This document shows, piece by piece, positions 15,533-22,179 of a DNA stretch of 64,000 nt. Both the position numbers and the translations under genes were made by a program. This stretch comes from Bradyrhizobium sp. ARR65 (GTDB lineage Bacteria > Pseudomonadota > Alphaproteobacteria > Rhizobiales > Xanthobacteraceae): positions 1-64,000 of the forward strand of contig NZ_AWZU01000014.1 of assembly GCF_000472385.1 (NCBI RefSeq), in the 5' to 3' direction. The notes below the pieces were generated by a model. The model ran no database searches and was not told the DNA's origin. It was given only the letters and a program-made list of their open reading frames with translations. The first letter of the stretch is position 1, and the number at the start of each line of letters is the position of its first letter.

Positions 15533-15651
15533 CGTCATTGCGAGAAGGGTAGCGACGAAGCAATTCAGTACCTCTCCCGTGACCCTGGATTGCCTCGCGG
15601 AGCCTGTCATCGGGCGCACGTTCGCGCGACCCGTTGGCTCGCAATGACGGC
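15533..15651. repeat. Palindromic repeat family C copy 1, with nested module
   Basis: The outer arms are GTCATTGCGAG (about 15534) and CTCGCAATGACGG (about 15638-15650). Within the right half lies a self-complementary module at 15601-15639 that starts AGCCTGTCATCGGGC and ends CCCGTTGGCT. Shorter family C members, such as that at 43395-43476, lack this module. The element sits in the divergent NIPSNAP/arsR intergenic region. Confidence 0.75.
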
Positions 15652-15680
15652 GGCCAATTTTCGTTCCTGACGATAGCCGC

Positions 15681-15717
15681 TTGCACCTCATCAATGCTTC
15701 GGTTATCATCGAAGCAT
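15681..15717 (+). promoter_or_regulatory. Leaderless arsR promoter overlapping an operator-like dyad
   Basis: A perfect inverted repeat ATGCTTCG (15694-15701) / CGAAGCAT (15710-15717) with an 8-bp centre overlaps the start codon (ATG 15716). A -10-like TATCAT (15704-15709) fills the centre, and TTGCAC (15681-15686) lies 17 bp upstream of it. Transcription would start at or within a base or two of the ATG. No Shine-Dalgarno sequence is present, so the mRNA is probably leaderless. The dyad is a good candidate for autorepression by the ArsR protein. Confidence 0.6.
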
Positions 15718-16411
15718 GAAAGCCGGACCCGACATCGCCATGGTTGCATCGTTGGTGGGCGATCCCGCCCGCGCCAACATGCTGACCGCGCTTCTGAGCG
15801 GCCGCGCGCTCACCGCAAGCGAGCTCGCGCAGGAGGCCGGCATCACGCCGCAGACCGCAAGCTCCCATCTTGCGAAGCTCGAGGCCGGTGGCCTGGTCGA
15901 GCCGGAAAAGCAGGGCCGCCATCGCTACTACCGCCTCTCCGATCCCGATGTTGCGGGCGTCCTCGAAGGTCTTGCCGGGCTTGCCGCGCGCGCCGGCCAT
16001 ATGCGTGTGCGCACGGGACCGAAGGACCCGGCGCTGCGGCGCGCGCGCATCTGCTACGATCATTTGGCCGGCGATCTCGGTGTGCGGATGCTCGAGAGCA
16101 TGAAGGCACAAAGACTGGTGCGGCAGAAGAAGCAGGATATCGAGCTGACCCCCGAGGGCGAGCGTTTCCTGGAAAAGAATCTGCAGATATCGCCCCACAT
16201 GCTGGCCCACCCGCGCCGCCCGGTGTGCAAAGCCTGTCTCGACTGGAGCGAGCGGCGTCATCATCTTGCAGGCATGCTGGGCGCTGCGCTGATGGCGCGC
16301 TTCACCGAATTGAAATGGGCCGCCCGCGATCCCGCGCCCGGCAGCCGCGTGGTTAATTTTTCGCGAACCGGCGAGAAGCGTTTTGCCGCGCTGTTTGGCA
16401 ACGGCGAATAA
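15716..16411 (+). CDS. ArsR-family winged-helix regulator with long C-terminal domain
   Basis: A 231-residue protein. The N-terminal 90 residues are an ArsR winged helix (ALTASELAQEAGITPQTASS as helix-turn-helix, then RHRYYRLSDPDVA as wing). The C-terminal 140 residues have a pair of cysteines in RPVCKACLDW and an extra His-rich RRHH, a common extension in this subfamily. It lacks the classic ELCVCDL metal site of ArsR. Its promoter lies within a dyad that it probably binds. The likely targets are itself and the divergent NIPSNAP/PEP-mutase-family pair. Confidence 0.9.
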   Translation: MKAGPDIAMVASLVGDPARANMLTALLSGRALTASELAQEAGITPQTASSHLAKLEAGGLVEPEKQGRHRYYRLSDPDVAGVLEGLAGLAARAGHMRVRTGPKDPALRRARICYDHLAGDLGVRMLESMKAQRLVRQKKQDIELTPEGERFLEKNLQISPHMLAHPRRPVCKACLDWSERRHHLAGMLGAALMARFTELKWAARDPAPGSRVVNFSRTGEKRFAALFGNGE

Positions 16412-16450
16412 CAGAATAACATTCGCGTGTGACTAATCATTGTCCTCACC

Positions 16451-16535
16451 GCCGGGCTTGACCCGGCCGTCTGCGTGTTTATTGCCTGCCGCACCGTGGA
16501 GACGTGGATGCCCGGCGAAGCCAGGCATGACGATG
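16451..16535. repeat. Palindromic repeat family D copy 1
   Basis: The CCGGGCTTGACCCGGC-type head and the GATGCCCGG...AAGCC.GGCATGACGA tail are inverted relative to each other, a pattern common in rhizobial intergenic regions. The 3' end carries the GATGGAG that serves as ribosome-binding site for the alpha/beta hydrolase start at 16547. Confidence 0.55.
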
Positions 16536-16546
16536 GAGTTCTTCGA

Positions 16547-17554
16547 ATGCACCGCCTACCTGCCGCGACATTGGTCGTGGCCGCCCTGCTCTCACCCTTC
16601 ATGCCCGCCAACGCGGCCGATGCGCCGCGCGAGCCCTATGGCATCGCGCTCGAGGGTTATCCCTATCCTTATCCCGTCAACCTGCTGCCGCTGGTCAATG
16701 ACGGGGAGCAACTCCGCATGGCCTACATGGATGTGGCGCCCAATCAGCCGAACGGCCGTACGGTGGTGTTGCTGCACGGGCGCAACTTCCCGGCAAGCTA
16801 TTGGGCGCCGGTCATCAAGGTGCTGAGCGAGGCCGGCTATCGCGTGGTGGTGCCGGACCAGATCGGCTTTGGCAAATCCTCCAAGCCGATGGGCGAATTG
16901 CATTTCGATACGCTGGCGCGCAACACCATCGCGCTGCTCGATCATCTCCAAATCCAAAAGGCCGATATCGTGGCCCATTCCATGGGCGGCATGCTGGCGG
17001 TGCGGATTGCGCGCGCCTATCCCGATCGCGTCGCGCACCTCGTGCTCACCGCGCCGATTGGTCTCGAGGACTACCGGCTCTATGTGCCGCCGGTGCCAAC
17101 CGAGAAGATCCTGGAGAACGAGGACAAGCTGACCGCGGAGGGCTACCGCAAGCAGCTTCAGACTAACTATGCCATCAAGCTGCCGCCGGACCAGATCACG
17201 CCGTTCATCGATGCGCGCTTCAACATCAAAGGCAGCGCCGAATATCCGCGCTGGCTGCGCGCCTTTGTCAGCTCGGGACAGATGATCTATCGCGAGCCGG
17301 TGGCGCACGAGATCCCGCTCATTACCCAGCCGACGCTGTTCATCATGGGTGCCGACGACCACAACGCACCGGGCCGGCCGAACGCTCCCGAAGCACTGCG
17401 GCCGAAGATGGGCCATAACGCCGAGCTGGCGCAGGCGCTCGCCGCCAAAATGCCCAATGCACGCGCCGAGGTGATCCCGAACACCGGTCACCTGGTGTTC
17501 CTCGAAGCGCCGCAGAAATACGACGAGCTGGTGCTTGGATTCCTCAAGCAGTGA
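16547..17554 (+). CDS. Secreted alpha/beta-fold hydrolase
   Basis: A 335-residue protein with a signal peptide (MHRLPAATLVVAALLSPFMP, cleavage near ANAA). The ATG at 16547 is chosen over an upstream in-frame ATG because it begins the signal peptide and has GGAG upstream. The fold markers are an HGRNF oxyanion loop, the nucleophile in AHSMGG, an acid in MGADDHN and the catalytic His in NTGHLVFLEAP. It resembles haloperoxidase- or epoxide-hydrolase-like periplasmic hydrolases; the substrate is unknown. It is a single gene followed by a terminator-like hairpin. Confidence 0.88.
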   Translation: MHRLPAATLVVAALLSPFMPANAADAPREPYGIALEGYPYPYPVNLLPLVNDGEQLRMAYMDVAPNQPNGRTVVLLHGRNFPASYWAPVIKVLSEAGYRVVVPDQIGFGKSSKPMGELHFDTLARNTIALLDHLQIQKADIVAHSMGGMLAVRIARAYPDRVAHLVLTAPIGLEDYRLYVPPVPTEKILENEDKLTAEGYRKQLQTNYAIKLPPDQITPFIDARFNIKGSAEYPRWLRAFVSSGQMIYREPVAHEIPLITQPTLFIMGADDHNAPGRPNAPEALRPKMGHNAELAQALAAKMPNARAEVIPNTGHLVFLEAPQKYDELVLGFLKQ

Positions 17555-17568
17555 TTCGGAAGCGCATG

Positions 17569-17592
17569 TGGCGCAATGCGCCATGCCGTTTT
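17569..17592 (+). terminator. Terminator candidate after the alpha/beta hydrolase
   Basis: A stem TGGCG...CGCCA (17569-17583) is followed, a few bases later, by TTTTTG. It is short but correctly placed, 15 bp after the stop codon. Confidence 0.45.
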
Positions 17593-17774
17593 TGCTGGCT
17601 GCGTTCATCGGGCATATAGCTGGCGTCCTTTAGTCTCAGTGGCGCGTGTCGACATGTCGCAACGATTTTGCATGTCGACTCGCGCAACATGAGAAGGGCC
17701 GCACTCGCCTCGATAGCGGTATCCGCTTTTCCGGGTCACGCTCTGATGCGGCTCCAAGAAAAAGGAAGACATCC

Positions 17775-18005
17775 ATGAAGTATCTTGTCGCTATCGCTCT
17801 CGTCGCTGGCACGGTCGCGGGCTTCAGCGGCGCAGCCAATGCCGCCGGCGGCTGCGGACCCGGCTTCCACCGCGGTCCGTATGGCGCCTGCCGCCCCAAC
17901 TATGGGCCGCCGCCGCGCGTGTATGGACCGCGCGTGGTCGTACCGCCCCACCGCTTTTGTCCTCGCGGTTTTGTTTGGCGTTTCGGACGCTGCCGTCCGA
18001 TCTGA
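17775..18005 (+). CDS. Small secreted GCG_CRPN-type Gly/Pro-rich protein
   Basis: A 76-residue exported peptide. It has a signal sequence (MKYLVAIALVAGTVAGFSGA, cut near ANA) followed by GGCGPGFHRGPYGACRPNYG, the signature of the GCG_CRPN prefix-to-repeats family, then a Pro/Arg/Val-rich tail with two more cysteines. Function is unknown; members are common in Bradyrhizobium and relatives. The ATG at 17775 follows AAGGAAG. The stop codon is immediately followed by a 15-bp tandem repeat and a GC-rich terminator hairpin. Confidence 0.85.
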   Translation: MKYLVAIALVAGTVAGFSGAANAAGGCGPGFHRGPYGACRPNYGPPPRVYGPRVVVPPHRFCPRGFVWRFGRCRPI

Positions 18006-18006
18006 C

Positions 18007-18075
18007 GATTCTTGCCAGGTCAAATCTGGCCAAGTCAAATCTTGCCAAGTCAAATCTGGCCAAGTCAAAGGCCGC
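18007..18075 (+). repeat. Tandem 15-bp repeat, about four units
   Basis: Units start at 18016, 18031, 18046 and 18061 with consensus CAAGTCAAATCTGGC. The first differs by one base, the second by one, and the last diverges after nine bases; a partial unit may precede at 18007. The array starts two bases after a stop codon and runs into a terminator stem. Fifteen bp is a multiple of three, so the array stays open in all frames it does not stop in. Confidence 0.9.
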
Positions 18076-18100
18076 GCCGAATACCCGGCGCGGCCTCATT
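18070..18100 (+). terminator. Terminator hairpin after the GCG_CRPN gene
   Basis: GGCCGCGCC (18070-18078) pairs with GGCGCGGCC (18087-18095) over an 8-nt loop, followed by TCATTT. The last tandem-repeat unit overlaps the left arm. Confidence 0.7.
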
Positions 18101-18265
18101 TGCGAATCGCCATTGCCCAATCGCCTTGCCTTGAAGCGTCCGCGCCTCCGCACGATGAAGATCGTACATTGTTCTGTTGACGATACACGCCCCGGACTTT
18201 TTGGCCGAGAGAGCAACATCGTGTCCGGTGGATTCGAAACCGATGGCCCGGCGGGCAAATCACCT

Positions 18266-18330
18266 CGTCGTCCCGGCCAAGCCAACGGGTGGCCCGATGA
18301 CAGGCCTCGCGCGAAGCCGGGACCATAATC
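18266..18330. repeat. Palindromic repeat family D copy 2, with nested module
   Basis: Outer arms TCGTCCCGGCCAAG and CGAAGCCGGGACCAT enclose a reverse-orientation segment at about 18280-18305. Read on the minus strand it is GCCTGTCATCGGGC then CCCGTTGGCT. The same two blocks occur at 15601-15639 within a different palindrome family. The rest of the 364-bp gap between the flanking genes (18101-18265, 18331-18369) shows no gene. Confidence 0.65.
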
Positions 18331-18369
18331 CCAGGACGTCGTTTTTTTGCGACGGTCACGGCGCGACGC

Positions 18370-18684
18370 CTACGCCCTCACCTCCTGCGCCAGAACAAAG
18401 GTCTCTCGCGTCCGCGGAATGCCGGGCCAGTCGCGATCAAAATCCTTCACCAGCCGCTTCAGCTCCTCGCCTTTCAGCATGCGCTCGAGCGAGGTTTCAT
18501 CATCGAACTGATAGATCGCCTGGTGCAGGGAAGGATCGGACAGGCTCCAGAAGCGCCACGCCTTCGTCACGCCGAACGATTTGATGGCGTCTGGCAGATG
18601 CTCGGTCTCGTACCATTTGTCGAAGGCGGCGCGCTTCGAAGCATCGGACACGGTGGCGCGGACGACAAAGAAGGCGGCGGGCAT
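18370..18684 (-). CDS. Small dimeric alpha/beta-barrel-like protein, unknown function
   Basis: A 104-residue protein starting at the ATG at 18684, which has GGGAGG six bases upstream. It contains ASKRAAFDKWYETEHLPDAI, the pattern of small ferredoxin-fold dimers such as EthD/DUF4286-like proteins, followed by a Trp/Arg-rich strand and DDETSLERMLKGEELK. No catalytic residues can be named. It stands alone on the minus strand, divergent from the VOC-family gene. Confidence 0.8.
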   Translation of the reverse strand: MPAAFFVVRATVSDASKRAAFDKWYETEHLPDAIKSFGVTKAWRFWSLSDPSLHQAIYQFDDETSLERMLKGEELKRLVKDFDRDWPGIPRTRETFVLAQEVRA

Positions 18685-18891
18685 AGGTTTCCTCCCGTGG
18701 TTGTTTTGTCCTACGCGGATGAGATGGAACCCGTGCATTGGCTCGATCCATCATGTGGCCGGACCATCACGCTTGTTACACGGCGGTCACACTTTCTGCA
18801 AAGAACAGGAGAAGGATTTGGAAAAAAACGAGACGCAGGGGCTGAGTTCATCCTGACGTGAACCATGTCCAGTAAACCAGAGGAGACAGCC

Positions 18892-19353
18892 ATGGCAACA
18901 AAAGCAAAACCGGTTCCCGAGGGCTACCACACCATCACGCCGTATCTTGTCGTCGATGGCGCAGAGAAGATCATCCGTTTCATGAAGGAAGCCTTCGGAG
19001 CCCAGCCTCTGTTCGAGCCGATGATGCGGCCGGACGGCAAGATCATGCACGCGGAATTCAAGATCGGCGATTCCATCGTGATGATCGCCGATGTGTCCGA
19101 ACGCGCGCAGGCCACCACTGACGCGTTGCATGTGTACGTACCCAATGTCGATGCGGTCTATCAGAAGGCCCTCAAGGCAGGCGCCAGCTCGCTGATGGAG
19201 CCGGCGGATCAATTCTATGGAGACCGCAGCGGCAGCGTCAGGGACCCGGCCGGCAACCGCTGGCACATCGGCACCCATATCGAAGATGTGCCGCCAACCG
19301 AGTTGAAGAAGCGTGCGGAGGAATTTATGAAGCAGCAAAACAAGGCGGCGTAA
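18892..19353 (+). CDS. VOC-superfamily (PhnB-like) glyoxalase/bleomycin-resistance-type protein
   Basis: A 153-residue protein with two beta-alpha-beta-beta-beta modules: TITPYLVVDGAEKIIRFMKE, MHAEFKIGDSIVMIAD, LHVYVPNVDAVYQKALKAGA and RDPAGNRWHIGTHIED. The PhnB-like branch often lacks a metal centre, and the role is usually unknown. The start at 18892 follows AGGAG by six bases; an upstream in-frame ATG at 18865 has no such site. A large stem-loop follows the gene. Confidence 0.87.
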   Translation: MATKAKPVPEGYHTITPYLVVDGAEKIIRFMKEAFGAQPLFEPMMRPDGKIMHAEFKIGDSIVMIADVSERAQATTDALHVYVPNVDAVYQKALKAGASSLMEPADQFYGDRSGSVRDPAGNRWHIGTHIEDVPPTELKKRAEEFMKQQNKAA

Positions 19354-19373
19354 GCCTCGTCTGTCGCATCTGT

Positions 19374-19416
19374 CGGCGGGCGAGCGAAGCAAAAAATCAA
19401 GCGAGAGCGCCCGCCG
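19374..19416 (+). terminator. Large GC-rich stem-loop after the VOC gene
   Basis: CGGCGGGCG (19374-19382) and CGCCCGCCG (19408-19416) are exact complements around a 25-nt A-rich loop, 20 bp after the stop codon. The U-run is missing, so it may stabilise mRNA rather than terminate. Confidence 0.5.
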
Positions 19417-19469
19417 CAGCATCCAAATGGTCAGTCCTTCGGATGGCTTGAGCAAAGTGAACCCATCAC

Positions 19470-19578
19470 GACGACGAATGGATTGCGGAATCTGTCATCG
19501 GGCGCGCGTTCGCGCGACCTGGGTTCAACTCACCTCGATGGTGCGGTCGCGCGGCCCTGTTGCAAGCCGCAATGACGG
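19470..19578. repeat. Palindromic repeat family C copy 2, degenerate, with nested module
   Basis: CGACGAATGGATTGCGG and GCAAGCCGCAATGACGG flank a segment at 19491-19520 (TCTGTCATCGGGCGCGCGTT, then CGCGCGACC). That segment is nearly identical to the nested module at 15603-15632. The remaining sequence from 19417 to 19738 holds no gene that I can support. Confidence 0.65.
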
Positions 19579-19738
19579 TTGCGCATGAGGCTCTGCAACC
19601 ATTGCCGATCACGTTTGAGTCGCGCAAACGTCATTCTGGCTATCGCAGCCCGGTCGGAAGAATTGATGCTGGCCGATGTTCTCCCCTGATCCGGCAATGA
19701 AGCCGGACAGCAAAAGCAAAAGAAAAGGGAGACGTAAG

Positions 19739-20131
19739 GTGGTCAAAAACTTGCTCGCAGCAGCCGCCGTCGCTGCAACCGTCTATGCTTTCGTGCCTGT
19801 CCATGCCGCCAAGGTCGGCGTCGGATGCACTGGCGAGAACCTGGCCAGAGCGGAAGGCGCCGTCGAGACCATGGCTGACAGTCCCAGCAAGTCCATCGCG
19901 GAAAGGGAGGTCGCCGCGGCGCAGGACGCGATGCTCACGGGCAGGATGAGCGGATGCGCGTTGCATCTTGCGCGGGCCATGCATGCTGGCGCCATGGCTC
20001 AAGCCCCCCGCCCGGGAATGCCGGGCCAACCTTCCTACACAAACACGATCGCTCAGCCCTCGGCCGAAACCATGCCGCAAGCCCCATCGCAACCTCAATG
20101 GGGATGGAAGCCGCTGCAGTCGGCGCAGTAA
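19739..20131 (+). CDS. Small secreted protein of unknown function (GTG start)
   Basis: A 130-residue exported protein. I chose the GTG at 19739 because GGAG lies seven bases upstream and translation then begins a signal peptide (VKNLLAAAAVAATVYAFVPV, cut near HAA). An ATG at 19697 would add a highly basic 14-residue leader. The mature part has two cysteines (VGCTGEN, SGCALHL), a central Ala/Glu-rich helical region and a Pro/Gln-rich C-terminus. No family recognised. Confidence 0.75.
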   Translation: MVKNLLAAAAVAATVYAFVPVHAAKVGVGCTGENLARAEGAVETMADSPSKSIAEREVAAAQDAMLTGRMSGCALHLARAMHAGAMAQAPRPGMPGQPSYTNTIAQPSAETMPQAPSQPQWGWKPLQSAQ

Positions 20132-20159
20132 GCCTCGTGTGAGAGATACGAACTGACCG

Positions 20160-20214
20160 GCGGGCCCCGTCTGGATCGGGGCCCGCACACAAAGCCGCGC
20201 TCCACCTGGAGCGC
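20160..20214. terminator. Paired hairpins between convergent genes
   Basis: The first stem is GCGGGCCCCG (20160-20169) with CGGGGCCCGC (20177-20186), 10 bp. The second is GCGCTCCA (20197-20204) with TGGAGCGC (20207-20214). Neither has a T-run, but the position between two gene ends suggests bidirectional termination or 3'-end protection. Confidence 0.55.
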
Positions 20215-20275
20215 AGCAACAGCGACGGATTACGCTCAATCCGCCCTACGTCGCTGTTGAGGCTGGGCGCGGCCC

Positions 20276-20569
20276 TTACTCCCGCTTCGCGGGCGGGCCG
20301 CTCTTGTTTCCAGGCATGCCCTGGATTTTCGCGGGGTCCTGCTGCCGAACCGTGGAATTGTCCTCATTCCCTGTCGCGGAGCCGACTGTACCCGAGCGCG
20401 CGGCTGGCCCGCTCTTGCTCCCCGGATGACCCTGTATTCCCGCACCCGAATTCTGGCCGCTGGGAACTGTAACATTCGGGCTTGCATTCGGGCTGTTGCT
20501 CGATTGCGCCAACGCTGGCAGGGCCGAGGTCGTCAGCACGATCACTATTGCGCTTGCAATCATCTTCAT
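20276..20569 (-). CDS. Small secreted repeat protein under a general-stress promoter
   Basis: A 97-residue exported protein. The signal peptide is MKMIASAIVIVLTTSALPAL with cleavage after AQA-like residues. The mature chain is Ser/Asn/Gly/Pro rich and has two copies of an IQGxPGxKSGPxA motif (GIQGHPGSKSGPAAR and KIQGMPGNKSGPPAK). Function is unknown. A perfect EcfG consensus lies 35 bp upstream of the ATG, so it should belong to the general stress response regulon. Confidence 0.8.
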   Translation of the reverse strand: MKMIASAIVIVLTTSALPALAQSSNSPNASPNVTVPSGQNSGAGIQGHPGSKSGPAARSGTVGSATGNEDNSTVRQQDPAKIQGMPGNKSGPPAKRE

Positions 20570-20603
20570 GGTGTCAACCTCAATGGCGTCTCCATGCTCT
20601 GCG

Positions 20604-20628
20604 AACGTCCGCCCGCATCCGCCGTTCC
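20604..20628 (-). promoter_or_regulatory. EcfG (general stress sigma) promoter, GGAAC-N16-CGTT
   Basis: Read on the minus strand, GGAAC occupies 20628-20624 and CGTT 20607-20604 with a spacer of exactly 16 bp. This matches the EcfG consensus of alphaproteobacteria without a mismatch. The predicted start near 20597 leaves a 5' leader of about 28 nt. Confidence 0.75.
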
Positions 20629-20732
20629 GGCGCGCGACGAATTTAAGTAGATCAATCTCCCTGCCCTTTCATTGCAGTGCCGAAATCCCTGCAGCGCCAC
20701 ATGCGCCGTCCCAAGGAGAGACCGGTTCCGGC

Positions 20733-21761
20733 TCAAGGCAACTTCGCACACGAGCCGGCCAATTTCTGCTGCATCAGGCGCGGCATATAGAAGTTGAAGA
20801 ACCGGTCGGAGTCGGAGTTCAGGCAGACGGAGCTGTTCGCCGCACCGGAAACGGCGCGCGTAAAGCCCTTGTCGTCTATCTCGATCCGCATAGGCGATGC
20901 TGGGCACATCGCGGGATCGATCGCGTAGGCCACGGCGACGTCGTCATACAGGATCGGCGTCTGCTGACGGAATCCCTCGGCCCATTGCAGGTACAACAGC
21001 GCCAGATCGTCCGTGAGATTTGTGCTCTCGGTGAAGAGCTGCTGCCGCTTCATCTCGTCCAGTTTGAGCTGCGTGGCATCGAGCGGCATCACGGTGAGCG
21101 GCACGCCGGCGTTGAAGACCGCGCGCGCCGCCGCGACGTCTCTCGCGATATTGTATTCCGCATCGGGATGCGGATTGGGCGCGTAAGGGTCACCGTAGCC
21201 GCGATGGATCGAACCGCCCATGATCACGATCCGCTTCAGCTTCTTGAAAGTGGCCGGATCACGCTCCATCGCCGCGGCCAAATTCGTCAGCGGCGCGATG
21301 CCGATCAGAGTAATTTCGCCGGGATGCTGGCGGACCTGCTCGAGCAGAAAATCAACCGCCGCCGGATGGGCCTTCTCCGCCTGCCGCGCGGCCCAGCGCG
21401 CCTGGCTGAACATCGCCTCGCCCGGACCGTGCTTCTCGACACCAACCGCAACAGGAATATCGCTGCGCCCGGTGTCGCACAGGAGCCGGTCGAGCAACCG
21501 CGCGCGCAAGGCGGTGTCGCCCCAGGCCGAGGTGATGCCGAGAATCTTCAGCTCCGGGCTAGCGAGGGCAAGGCCAATGGCGAAGGCGTCGTCGATGTCG
21601 TCGCCGATATCGGTGTCGATGATGACGAGCTGCTGGCGCGGGGCGGCTTCCGCCGCGAGCGCCGGCGGCCCTTTTTCGAAAGCTCCCGATATCAGCGGCG
21701 CGATCGCGATGCAGAAGAGCGGGAACAAGAGAGACCGTTTGACAAGGCGCATTTGGCGCAC
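20733..21761 (-). CDS. Periplasmic inosine-uridine-preferring nucleoside hydrolase family protein
   Basis: A 342-residue protein with a signal peptide (about residues 1-38). The calcium-binding signature of nucleoside hydrolases is IIDTDIGDDIDDAFAIG, with Asp49, Asp51, Asp57 and Asp58. Later motifs are ITLIGIAPLTNLA, IVIMGGSIHRGYGD and PDAEYNIARD; a further aspartate lies in YDDVAVAYAID. It cleaves N-glycosidic bonds of nucleosides to ribose and base. Export suggests salvage of external nucleosides. No transporter gene is adjacent. Confidence 0.92.
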   Translation of the reverse strand: MRQMRLVKRSLLFPLFCIAIAPLISGAFEKGPPALAAEAAPRQQLVIIDTDIGDDIDDAFAIGLALASPELKILGITSAWGDTALRARLLDRLLCDTGRSDIPVAVGVEKHGPGEAMFSQARWAARQAEKAHPAAVDFLLEQVRQHPGEITLIGIAPLTNLAAAMERDPATFKKLKRIVIMGGSIHRGYGDPYAPNPHPDAEYNIARDVAAARAVFNAGVPLTVMPLDATQLKLDEMKRQQLFTESTNLTDDLALLYLQWAEGFRQQTPILYDDVAVAYAIDPAMCPASPMRIEIDDKGFTRAVSGAANSSVCLNSDSDRFFNFYMPRLMQQKLAGSCAKLP

Positions 21762-21817
21762 TCCAACAGAACAGCCGCACGCATCTTGCTACCGCCTATG
21801 CGTTGCTATTAGTCAAG

Positions 21818-22168
21818 CTATTCTATAGTGGCCACGTAAGTGAAGGCGTTAGGAAAGGCGATCCGCAAATCAGTATCACACGATGCTGGGTCGAACACCT
21901 CTGGACTAGCGGGGATTATTTCTCGGCCGAAAAGTCGGTTTAATCTGCCGGCATCGAGGTTTCCTCGGGGAGAGCTCTGCTGACCATAGAGAGCTATCAG
22001 CGTTGCGAGAATCCAACGATCGGCCTTCTGCGCCGCGACACCCGATCCGGTTCTCTCCTTTGCAAACAATGGAGTCAGTGCGCCCGATCTTTCGTTGATC
22101 GTCACTTTGTATTGCGCCCCGATCCCCACTATCTCAGGAATGAATTCCGGCATCTTGTGGACGAACAT
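21818..22168 (-). CDS. Hypothetical protein coupled to the carboxylase beta subunit
   Basis: A 116-residue protein without a recognised family. The ATG at 22168 follows GAGGGGG and lies 12 bp downstream of the carboxylase stop codon; an alternative GTG at 22183 would overlap that stop by 4 bp. Either way the two genes are one transcript. Base composition is lower in GC than its neighbours (for example the 21830-21950 stretch), which hints at recent acquisition. Visible features are an internal basic GRLNRLFGREI and a single Cys. Confidence 0.55.
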   Translation of the reverse strand: MFVHKMPEFIPEIVGIGAQYKVTINERSGALTPLFAKERTGSGVAAQKADRWILATLIALYGQQSSPRGNLDAGRLNRLFGREIIPASPEVFDPASCDTDLRIAFPNAFTYVATIE

Positions 22169-22179
22169 GTCGCCCCCTC

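Noticed and set aside
18007..18075. CRISPR-like array.
   Set aside because: Units of 15 bp are directly adjacent with no spacers, only four copies, and no cas gene is present.
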